NCBI GenBank assembly: GCA_004524425.1
Contig: SDNN01000066.1
Location: forward strand, 1-12,661
DNA from: Promethearchaeota archaeon
Lineage (GTDB): Archaea; Asgardarchaeota; Lokiarchaeia; Sigynarchaeales; SOKP01
DNA length: 12,661 bases
Reading direction: 5' to 3'
Part shown: positions 6,714 to 12,661 of the stretch, piece after piece
Position numbering within the stretch: position 1 is the first letter of the stretch
Layout: each line of letters opens with the position of its first letter
The notes under the pieces: model-generated
What the model saw: only the letters and a program-made list of their open reading frames with translations
The model's database searches: none
Told to the model about the DNA's origin: nothing
Position numbers and translations under genes: made by a program

Positions 6714-7982
6714 ATGAAGATCCTTATTCAATTGATGTCTCAAAATCCAGAGTCTGTATTAGTTGTAGGATTTAATACTAGACCATTGGTATATTCCCTC
6801 AATAAGGCAGGATTTGAAGTTTATTCCATTGATTTTTTCGGGGATTTAGATCTTTATCCTTTCGTTAAAGATTGTTTAATCATTAGCGACGAATTAAATG
6901 CACATTATCATGATATAAAGGAAAATTATGCTTTTTATTTGGTAGAATTTGCTTTAAAATTCTTGCAAACGCATCCCAAAATAAATTATTTAATCATTGG
7001 AAGTGGTTTAGACGACAATTTCGAGGAACGTGAGAAAATTCTCGAATGGATTAAAATTAATAATTATTTGATTTCAAATTTAAATAATGATATAGAATCT
7101 ATCAGAAAAGCACGAGATATTTTATTCGTTTTCGAAATATTAGATACACATGGATATAAAGTTCCTATCACCTGTTCTTTAACAGATTGGGAAATTACTA
7201 CACCAAATATCAAAATTCCTTTTGTTCTTAAAAAAAAAAGGGGAGCAGGAGGAATGAATGTTCATAAAATTGAAAACATGGAAAAATTTACTTCTTTAAT
7301 TTCTTCCATGAATAATAAAACTTCTCAAGCTTCGAATTGGTTAATACAAGAATACATTAAAGGAACTCCTGTAAGTTGTACGACAATATCAAATGGAAAA
7401 GAGTGTGAAATAGTTTCTATTAATCGTCAAATCATTGGTGAGAACTTTGTATACACTCCTAAGGAATTCATTTATTGCGGTAATTTAGTGCCTGCAGAAA
7501 TAAATGAAGAGGATCATGAATTAATAATAGAAATTAGCAAGTTTTTAGTTGAAAAACTTGAACTAAAAGGCATAAATGGTTTTGATTTCGTCTTAAAAAA
7601 TCATTACCCTTATTTAATGGAAATCAATCCGCGAATTCCTGGTTCGATCAGAGTTTCTGAAACCGCATTAAAACTCAATTTAATGAACTTACACGTGCAA
7701 AGCTTTGACAAAACAAGGTGGAAGCAAGTTAAAAAAATCATCAAAAATAGTGACCCTCAAGTTTTTGCTACTAAATTAATAATTTTTGCTCCTAAAGATT
7801 TAGAACCTCATCATCTAAAGAAAATTAACGAATTGAATCATGTTCATGATAAGACCAATATTAACAAAAAAGTTTATAGGCACGAACCTGTCTGCACGGT
7901 TTTATACGAAGCAACCAATTTCGCAGATTCCTATCTTGGAGCTTTAAAAATTGTTGATGAAATAAGGAAAATAATGGAATAA
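6714..7982 (+). CDS. ATP-grasp superfamily ligase, COG2232-like
   Basis: A 422-residue protein. The N-terminus VLVVGFNTRPLVYSLNKAG (15-33) followed by VYSIDFFGDLDL is a Rossmann-like preATP-grasp domain resembling predicted carboligases of the COG2232 type. The ATP-grasp core has the phosphate-binding loop KKKRGAGGMNV (about 172-184), the strand WLIQEYIKGTPVS for adenine contact and the magnesium-binding MEINPRIPGS, with E303 and N305. About residues 345-422 form a C-terminal domain. These enzymes join a carboxylate to an amine or thiol using ATP; the substrates of this branch are not known to me. It lies 41 nt after the AAA+/VWA gene on the same strand, although six T residues (6676-6681) in the gap could reduce read-through. 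Its stop codon is only 10 nt from that of the convergent Roadblock gene. Cytosolic, with no signal peptide. Confidence 0.85.
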   Translation: MKILIQLMSQNPESVLVVGFNTRPLVYSLNKAGFEVYSIDFFGDLDLYPFVKDCLIISDELNAHYHDIKENYAFYLVEFALKFLQTHPKINYLIIGSGLDDNFEEREKILEWIKINNYLISNLNNDIESIRKARDILFVFEILDTHGYKVPITCSLTDWEITTPNIKIPFVLKKKRGAGGMNVHKIENMEKFTSLISSMNNKTSQASNWLIQEYIKGTPVSCTTISNGKECEIVSINRQIIGENFVYTPKEFIYCGNLVPAEINEEDHELIIEISKFLVEKLELKGINGFDFVLKNHYPYLMEINPRIPGSIRVSETALKLNLMNLHVQSFDKTRWKQVKKIIKNSDPQVFATKLIIFAPKDLEPHHLKKINELNHVHDKTNINKKVYRHEPVCTVLYEATNFADSYLGALKIVDEIRKIME

Positions 7983-7992
7983 GAATGAATGG

Positions 7993-8736
7993 TTACTTGA
8001 TTTGGTTCTTGATTTTAGCTATATATGAACCTAGTTTGCTCTCATCTGCTTCTGGAACCGCAACACATAGAATTCTATTCTTATCTAATTCATGAATGAT
8101 AATTGAACCATTTTCCCCTGCAATAATAGAATATTCAAGGTTTTGTGGAGATTCTAACAACACATCAGACAGGTTATAAAGCGCTGAAATCATTGCCGAA
8201 ATCACCGGTTCAGCCATGGTTGATTGAATCTTAATGGGTAAACCCTCTTTTGTGATGATGGCTATCATTAACGCAGATGGAATTGCCCTTTTAACGGCTA
8301 CAAATATTTCTTCCCTAATGATCTCAGAAGTTTCTACAAATGCAGAAATTTGTAAGGCTAGTTTTTTTAATTGGGAAACAATACTCTTCAAACCTTCAAG
8401 TTCAGCTAATTCCCTATTGAGATAACAGATCATGGTAATATTTTCGGCTAAGAGAGATACTATAATTTTATCCTTACCTGTTATCAAGTTATATGAGATT
8501 TCTTGCATCAATGATCCCATTAAAGTTTTTGATGATAAAAATAAAAGGCTAGATGAGGCTGCAGAAATCTCGAATTTATTTAAATTTATTTTTTCCTTGA
8601 AATGAGAAGCAAGATATGTTCCCCCGTGTGTCCCTACGTTTATCCCTAAAATGGCAGGTTCCTCATTTGAAAATTTTTCAATTAGATTGATGATATCTGT
8701 TTCTAATTGCTTAAGATCGAAATCAGGTCTATCCAT
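7993..8736 (-). CDS. Tandem Roadblock/LC7-domain protein
   Basis: A 247-residue protein with two copies of the Roadblock/LC7 pattern of long helix, strands, helix and strands. Copy one spans about 8-130: EEPAILGINVGTHGG as first strand, ISAASSSLLFLS with the central helix, and KIIVSLLAENITMICYLN as the strand pair. Copy two spans about 140-245: ALMIAIITKEGLPIKIQS, the small-residue helix ISAMISALYNLSDVLL, YSIIAGENGSIIIHEL and RILCVAVP. Such folds bind small Ras-like GTPases, either as MglB-type activators or as Ragulator-like scaffolds, and Asgard archaea carry many of them. No GTPase lies in the window, so the partner is unknown. The start is ATG with a TATA-like CTTTATAATTA about 28 nt upstream, predicting a leaderless mRNA. 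It converges on the ATP-grasp gene and diverges from the coiled-coil gene. Confidence 0.75.
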   Translation of the reverse strand: MDRPDFDLKQLETDIINLIEKFSNEEPAILGINVGTHGGTYLASHFKEKINLNKFEISAASSSLLFLSSKTLMGSLMQEISYNLITGKDKIIVSLLAENITMICYLNRELAELEGLKSIVSQLKKLALQISAFVETSEIIREEIFVAVKRAIPSALMIAIITKEGLPIKIQSTMAEPVISAMISALYNLSDVLLESPQNLEYSIIAGENGSIIIHELDKNRILCVAVPEADESKLGSYIAKIKNQIK

Positions 8737-8756
8737 GTAATAATATTAAGATTTGA

Positions 8757-8769
8757 TAATTATAAAGAT
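8757..8769 (-). promoter_or_regulatory. Putative TATA box of the Roadblock gene
   Basis: The minus strand reads CTTTATAATTA centred 26-28 nt upstream of the ATG at 8736, the archaeal spacing for a leaderless transcript. The remainder of the 244-nt divergent gap (8737-8980) is AT-rich without a recognised gene. Confidence 0.45.
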
Positions 8770-8958
8770 ATGTAAAAGCAAAAATGAAGTATATTGAATA
8801 TTTATGAACTTTAATTTAAACTAAATACAAGGCTTATAGTTCGAATGATTTTGGAATCAATTAGTTTAAATATATCGATTTTTTTTAGATTAATATTAAG
8901 TAGAATGTTTAATAAGAATTAAACAGAATATGAAGTAAAGCTTTTGAGTTAAATAATT

Positions 8959-8978
8959 AAAAAAGAAAAATCTTTTTT
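8959..8978 (+). repeat. Purine/pyrimidine inverted repeat just before the coiled-coil gene
   Basis: AAAAAAGA (8959-8966) and TCTTTTTT (8971-8978) form an 8-bp stem around AAAA, ending 2 nt before the ATG at 8981. If transcribed, it would fold next to the start codon; if the mRNA is leaderless it has no RNA role. It could equally be chance in AT-rich DNA. Confidence 0.3.
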
Positions 8979-8980
8979 TT

Positions 8981-10132
8981 ATGATGGAGAGCGAAGAATT
9001 TCAAAAAAAACTTGAAACGAAAGATAAGCAAATTGAAAGCTTAAGGCAAGATATTAAAATTAAAGAGGAGCAAATAGAGAGCGCAAAGGAAGAAATTAGA
9101 ATTAAAGAGGAACAAATAGAGAGCGCAAAGGAAGAAATCAAAAATAAGGAGAAACAAATAAAGACTGCAAAAGAGGAAATTGAAAATAATGAGGGCCAGA
9201 TAAATAATTTAAAAGAACAAATCACAATCAAAGATGAGCAGTTAAAAGAAATAAGTAATTCAATAGCGAATCTTAAAAGTGAAACTGAATCAATTAGAGA
9301 TCTCGAAAAGCAATTAAAATCTAAAAACAATTTAATAAAAACATTAGAAGATTCCATCAAGCTCAAGGAAAACCAATTAGAAATGCTAAAAGATCAAATA
9401 GAGACAATCAAGGATTCTATAAGATTAAAAGATGATCAAATCAAAATCTTAGAGAGCACTATTAGTAGTAAAGATACTAAAATTGAAACCTTAGAGCGTA
9501 CAATAAAATTAAAAGAAGAAGAAATCAAGGACATCGAAGAGTCCAAGGTTGATGAAGATATCATAGTTGAAAAAGATCAAGAAATAGCTGAATTAACAAA
9601 GAAAATAGATATTTTAAACGAGGAATTGATTAAAGCAGACGAGGATTTAGAAAAATTAGAGATGGAGAACGAAAAACTGCACGAAGATAGTCTTAGTACT
9701 TCTGGAACAAAAATCATTGATTTTACAGAGATTGAAATCACGAGAGACGAAATTTTAAGCGAAATGAAATCAATCTTAGAAAATGCATTACACAATGTAA
9801 TTATCACTGTTCCAAAAATTGAAGACTTGAATGATTTGCATCTCTATGAAGTGAGATCATCCGTCTCAATGAAAATTGCGTGTGAGATTGATCTCGGAAT
9901 TGAGGATAATATCGATTTATCGGAAGAGTATCAATCACTTGATAACATATCCTTACGACATTTCGAGGGGATAGATCGATATGTCATGAATAGAGATGGT
10001 GAATATCTGCTAATGGCCTTCAAGGGTAAAAAAGAAAGTAATTACTTGGTTTTCAAAACAAGAGATCCCATCCACATTAAGCTACTCAATCCATTGGTAA
10101 TGGAAAGCTGGCTTAGGAGCCGAAAAATATAG
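8981..10132 (+). CDS. Long coiled-coil protein with 14-residue repeats and a C-terminal globular domain
   Basis: A 383-residue protein. About residues 5-240 are a nearly unbroken coiled coil built from 14-residue units of the type IKEEQIESAKEEIR, each two heptads, with isoleucine or leucine at core positions; two adjacent copies differ by a single residue. About residues 248-383 form a globular domain: a helix (DEILSEMKSILENA), then strands NVIITVPKIEDL, SMKIACEIDLG and EYLLMAFKG, and a C-terminal helix. Its layout is faintly like the PLD-like sensor domain of TrmB-type archaeal regulators, but no HKD motif or DNA-binding domain is visible and I do not assign a function. The start is ATGATG at 8981, either codon possible, with no ribosome binding site. 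It is monocistronic, divergent from the Roadblock gene, and followed by a short T tract. A structural or scaffolding role is an inference. Confidence 0.85.
   Translation: MMESEEFQKKLETKDKQIESLRQDIKIKEEQIESAKEEIRIKEEQIESAKEEIKNKEKQIKTAKEEIENNEGQINNLKEQITIKDEQLKEISNSIANLKSETESIRDLEKQLKSKNNLIKTLEDSIKLKENQLEMLKDQIETIKDSIRLKDDQIKILESTISSKDTKIETLERTIKLKEEEIKDIEESKVDEDIIVEKDQEIAELTKKIDILNEELIKADEDLEKLEMENEKLHEDSLSTSGTKIIDFTEIEITRDEILSEMKSILENALHNVIITVPKIEDLNDLHLYEVRSSVSMKIACEIDLGIEDNIDLSEEYQSLDNISLRHFEGIDRYVMNRDGEYLLMAFKGKKESNYLVFKTRDPIHIKLLNPLVMESWLRSRKI
9059..9226 (+). repeat. Tandem 42-bp repeats encoding 14-residue coiled-coil units
   Basis: Four in-frame 42-bp units start at 9059, 9101, 9143 and 9185. 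The first two are nearly identical in DNA, with 3 differences in 42 bases, while the third and fourth are progressively diverged. Near-identity at the DNA level indicates a recent duplication rather than selection on the protein alone. Confidence 0.85.
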
Positions 10133-10134
10133 GA

Positions 10135-10141
10135 TTTTTTT
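10135..10141 (+). terminator. T tract after the coiled-coil gene
   Basis: Seven T residues begin 2 nt after the TAG stop, within the 27-nt gap to the convergent minus-strand gene. T tracts alone can terminate archaeal transcription. No hairpin is seen. Confidence 0.35.
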
Positions 10142-10159
10142 AATTCAGATTCGCATTCT

Positions 10160-10870
10160 TTAGAAAAAGGGGCATTTTATTCCTTCACATTTATCATTTA
10201 TATTCGAAAAGGAACACTCTTTATTAGTGTAATCCAAATCTATATCAAATTTTTCCTTTAAGAAAGAAAGCGTTTCGCAAATTGATATTTTTACCGATCT
10301 CTTACAGCAATGTTCCAAATTATCAGCAATCTTATCTAATGAACGAGAAGTCATTTTGTTTGCCAGCGTTCTTGATTTATTTTTTGTGGGATCAGCTCCA
10401 GTAAAAATACTAATGGCAACTCCAGAGCCCATACCAGCCCCGCAAGATCCATAAAATCCGCACCATCCACCCGGTATTTTAGAAGCTCTTCTAATGGCTT
10501 CTTGAATATCAGAAAAAGTTATTCTTTCCCCATTAGGTTTTTTAATATCATTATTTTTTAATGCTGTTAGAATTACTGCAGGAGTTAAAACATGATGTTC
10601 AGGACCATAGGATTTAAAATTTGGGTGTTTCATTATTTTTTCAGCTAATAAAAAAGGATCCTTGATATCCGTTGTCTTACAAATCTTCTCAATTATTTTA
10701 ATTGGTTCTTTAACATGACACGAATCACATATATAATGCCCATCTTCACAAAATACATTACTATTAAAAATTTTTCCACAAAATCCACATTCAAGATCTT
10801 TAGTTTCTCCTGGAATTGTAACATATACCAATTCTCTTCCACAAATGTCGCATTTATCTTTCTTTGTCAT
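10160..10870 (-). CDS. Cysteine-rich DUF5714-like protein
   Basis: A 236-residue protein. The N-terminus (1-55) is a zinc-binding region with CDIC (C7, C10), CGFC (C28, C31), C41 and CDSC (C48, C51), enough for one or two ribbons. About residues 56-236 match my recollection of the archaeal DUF5714 family: HPNFKSYGPEHHVLTPAV, GGWCGFYGSCGAGMGSG (C137, C143), the LANKMTSRSLDKIA helix, then CCKRS (C188, C189), C198 and a C-terminal set C219, C228 and C233. The invariant His/Cys/Gly pattern suggests a metal or Fe-S site, but the biochemical role is unknown. The start is ATG with a strong GGGAGTGA ribosome binding site, unusual for this window and fitting an internal operon gene. It follows the PHP gene by 29 nt and is probably co-transcribed. 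It converges on the coiled-coil gene. Confidence 0.75.
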   Translation of the reverse strand: MTKKDKCDICGRELVYVTIPGETKDLECGFCGKIFNSNVFCEDGHYICDSCHVKEPIKIIEKICKTTDIKDPFLLAEKIMKHPNFKSYGPEHHVLTPAVILTALKNNDIKKPNGERITFSDIQEAIRRASKIPGGWCGFYGSCGAGMGSGVAISIFTGADPTKNKSRTLANKMTSRSLDKIADNLEHCCKRSVKISICETLSFLKEKFDIDLDYTNKECSFSNINDKCEGIKCPFF

Positions 10871-10873
10871 TTT

Positions 10874-10881
10874 TCACTCCC
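10874..10881 (-). promoter_or_regulatory. Strong ribosome binding site GGGAGTGA
   Basis: The minus strand reads GGGAGTGA three bases before the ATG of the DUF5714-like gene, a close match to the archaeal 16S anti-Shine-Dalgarno. It lies in the 29-nt gap after the PHP gene. First genes in this window mostly lack such a site, so it supports an operon. Confidence 0.7.
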
Positions 10882-10899
10882 TTTAATTTGTTATTTACC

Positions 10900-11751
10900 C
10901 TAAATTTCTACAAAAGTCCTTTTTCTTTTATTGAAATGAACCAATTGTCTATATCCTATTTTCTTCACTAGGATCAATATCTTATCAAATGCCCAGCCAA
11001 CTTCTTCAGGGGCATGAGCATCAGAACCTAAGAGAATGGGGATCTCAAGTTCTTGCATTTTTCGAATTATCCTTTCGCTAGGATATTGTTCATTAACCTC
11101 TTTCCTTAACCCTCCTGTATTTATCTCCATTACGATATTTTTTCTTTTAATCATCTCTAACGTTTTCATGATTTCATCAAAAATCATATCATTATTTTCA
11201 GGAAAGTCGTTAAACTTTTTAGGTAAATCAAAGTGCCCTACAATATCTAATTTAAACTTATCAGAATCTAACATCTTTTGAAGGGTTTTATAATATTCTA
11301 AATAGACCTCATCTGGTCCGTAATATTTATAATCTTCTCTAAATCGGCTATCATCGAAACCCCACGCACCTCTATTGTCTTTAAAATTTAGTATGTGTAC
11401 TGAACCAATGATGTAATCCAATTTATCTAAGATCTTGTCAAGATGTTTATTAAGTGAATCTTCCTGTTTTTCAAAATAGTCAATTTCAAACCCAACTTTT
11501 ACTTTTATTTCAGGATTATACTTTTCTCTTAACTTTTCTACATTTAATAAATGACTTGTTATTTGATCTAAACTCATGGCATATTGATCGTATGGAATTC
11601 TCTCAATGTCCCTTAAAAATTCATAAGGAAAATGATCACATATACCAATTGTGTTTAAGTTGAGATCAACTGCTTTTTTGATATAATCTTCAACCGAACC
11701 TACAGCATGATGGCAAATTTCACTATGCGTGTGCCAATCTTCAATTATCAT
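10900..11751 (-). CDS. PHP-family phosphoesterase, histidinol-phosphatase (HisK/HisJ type)-like
   Basis: A 283-residue protein, the usual length for PHP-type histidinol phosphatases, which hydrolyse L-histidinol phosphate to histidinol in histidine synthesis. The PHP metal ligands are visible in order: WHTHSE (H7, H9), GICDHFP (D39, H40), VGFEIDY (E89), IGSVH (H119), VGHFD (H173) and GSDAH (D244, H246). The region GAWGFDDSRFRED and the helix ending EVYLEYYKTL also suit this subgroup. No other histidine genes are nearby, and PHP proteins of this type include enzymes on other phosphate esters, so the substrate is tentative. The start is ATG; AAAAAAGG abuts it, and a TATA-like element lies about 29 nt upstream, fitting a leaderless or near-leaderless mRNA. 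It is the first gene of a two-gene operon with the DUF5714-like gene. Cytosolic. Confidence 0.85.
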   Translation of the reverse strand: MIIEDWHTHSEICHHAVGSVEDYIKKAVDLNLNTIGICDHFPYEFLRDIERIPYDQYAMSLDQITSHLLNVEKLREKYNPEIKVKVGFEIDYFEKQEDSLNKHLDKILDKLDYIIGSVHILNFKDNRGAWGFDDSRFREDYKYYGPDEVYLEYYKTLQKMLDSDKFKLDIVGHFDLPKKFNDFPENNDMIFDEIMKTLEMIKRKNIVMEINTGGLRKEVNEQYPSERIIRKMQELEIPILLGSDAHAPEEVGWAFDKILILVKKIGYRQLVHFNKRKRTFVEI

Positions 11752-11774
11752 CCTTTTTTAATAAAAATATTAAA

Positions 11775-11784
11775 TTAATATAAA
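11775..11784 (-). promoter_or_regulatory. Putative TATA box of the PHP-DUF5714 operon
   Basis: The minus strand reads TTTATATTAA centred about 29 nt upstream of the ATG at 11751. The spacing predicts a transcript starting at or just before the start codon. The 98-nt divergent gap holds nothing else recognised on this strand. Confidence 0.4.
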
Positions 11785-11849
11785 TTAAACAATATAATAA
11801 GAAAGATAAAATTATTGATTAAAATTTATCAGCGGTCAAGGTCATTTAA

Positions 11850-12661
11850 TTGGAATTTAAAGAACCTCAATTTGACGGACCTTATGAAGTGGTGGAAATG
11901 GATATTGAAATTAATGAAGAAATTATGAAGGGATTAATTTATTTTCCGCCAGAAAGATTTAAAAAGCCTTATCCTTTGGTTTTGTATTTTCATGGTTTTC
12001 CTCAATTATTTCCATTACAAGAAATAGTAAAGAATTTTGAATTCCTTTTAAAAAGAGGATATTCATTTCTTATTTTTAATTTTAGAGGTTATAGATTTAG
12101 TGACGGAAACGTTTCAATAAAAGGACAAATCTCTGATGCATTGCAAGTTATTGAATTCGTCAATAAAATGTCGAAAAAGAAAATATTTGATTTAAATAAC
12201 ATAAATATCATAGCCCATGATTTTGGTGCTTATATTGCCTTGCTTATTTGTTCACAAGTGAATGAAATAAAAAACTTATTATTATTAAGCCCTATATTAG
12301 ATCTTAAAAAACATGTGTATAATCCCGAATTTGAAAAAGCATTGAACTATATCAATAAATTTCTTCCAGGAAACGTGAGGGGTATAGAAAATACTATTAG
12401 ATTCATCATGGAGGTCAAGAATGAATTGTCTGAAAGGAACCTTCAAATTAATCATTTTATTGGCAATCTAAAAAATAAAAAACTAAAAGTCATAATAGGT
12501 GATAAAGATAAAATAACGCCCATATTGGAGGTACAAGAAACATTCGCTGACTCTAATATTATTCCAGAGATTTCAGTAATAAATAACATGGATCATGAAT
12601 GCATGGAAGAAGAGGAATGCAATGAAATACAAAAGGAAATTGATAGTTTTTTTAGGGAGAA
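11850..12661 (+). CDS. Alpha/beta hydrolase with Asp at the nucleophile position, C-terminus outside window
   Basis: An open frame of 270 codons running to the window edge; the last visible helix suggests that only a short tail is missing. The alpha/beta-hydrolase landmarks are YFHGFP (oxyanion-hole loop, 46-51), FNFRGYRFSDG (76-86), the nucleophile elbow IAHDFGAYIA (D124), the acid turn GDKDKITP (D220) and NMDHE (H249). The elbow has Asp where esterases and peptidases have Ser. Asp nucleophiles are known in epoxide hydrolases and haloalkane dehalogenases (HDWG), yet the overall shape resembles short acyl-esterase or peptidase-like hydrolases, so the substrate is unknown. The start is TTG at 11850, directly after an in-frame TAA, with AGGTCA about 5 nt upstream as ribosome binding site. 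Later GTG (11889) and ATG (11898) codons are alternatives but would trim the first strand. It diverges from the PHP operon. Confidence 0.8.
   Translation, partial: MEFKEPQFDGPYEVVEMDIEINEEIMKGLIYFPPERFKKPYPLVLYFHGFPQLFPLQEIVKNFEFLLKRGYSFLIFNFRGYRFSDGNVSIKGQISDALQVIEFVNKMSKKKIFDLNNINIIAHDFGAYIALLICSQVNEIKNLLLLSPILDLKKHVYNPEFEKALNYINKFLPGNVRGIENTIRFIMEVKNELSERNLQINHFIGNLKNKKLKVIIGDKDKITPILEVQETFADSNIIPEISVINNMDHECMEEEECNEIQKEIDSFFRE

Noticed and set aside
9059..9226. Repeats considered as a CRISPR array
   Set aside because: The 42-bp units are directly adjacent without spacers, stay in frame and encode coiled coil.
9001..9366. Antisense open frame of 121 codons with hydrophobic Ser/Ile-rich repeats that looks like a membrane protein
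   Set aside because: It is the mirror of the Lys/Glu-rich coiled-coil repeats; the periodic hydrophobicity is a reading artefact of the opposite strand.

Overview
The window looks like a piece of an Asgard (Lokiarchaeia-like) archaeal genome, although taxonomy cannot be proven from 12.7 kb. The signs are very AT-rich DNA, archaeal TATA-like boxes about 25 nt upstream of several start codons (leaderless or near-leaderless transcripts), GGTGA-type ribosome binding sites in a few places, and gene content that favours this group: eukaryote-like JAMM/MPN proteins with long coiled coils, a tandem Roadblock/LC7 protein, and a charged coiled-coil protein. There are no RNA genes, CRISPR arrays or insertion sequences that I can see.

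Left third (1-4410): an MPN-domain locus. Two minus-strand genes form an operon with a 4-nt gap. The first (718-2157) is a canonical JAMM metalloprotease-type MPN with a C-terminal coiled coil. The second (1-713, cut by the window edge) is a close paralogue that has lost the HxH/S/D metal-site residues. This active/inactive pairing recalls eukaryotic Rpn11-Rpn8, CSN5-CSN6 and eIF3h-eIF3f. Upstream lies a small protein of unknown function with a C-terminal zinc ribbon (2436-3098, minus). Diverging from that is a third MPN paralogue (about 3357-4316, plus) whose last metal-ligand Asp is displaced by one residue. A hairpin plus an 11-T tract closes this block.

Middle (4471-7982): two plus-strand genes 41 nt apart. 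The first is a fused ChlI-ChlD-like AAA+/VWA chelatase-family protein without a large CobN/ChlH-type subunit in view. The second is an ATP-grasp ligase of a COG2232-like type. They converge, with a 10-nt gap, on a minus-strand tandem Roadblock/LC7 protein (7993-8736).

Right third (8981-12661): a plus-strand protein built from 14-residue coiled-coil repeats with a C-terminal globular domain. Then comes a minus-strand operon of a PHP-family histidinol-phosphatase-like hydrolase and a cysteine-rich DUF5714-like protein. Last is a plus-strand alpha/beta hydrolase, cut by the right edge, with Asp at the nucleophile position.

The most interesting part is the three-paralogue MPN cluster, with one canonical, one fully degenerate and one shifted metal site, lying beside a zinc-ribbon protein and with no ubiquitin, E1 or E2 gene visible in the window. 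All functional statements rest on motifs read by eye; no database search was run.
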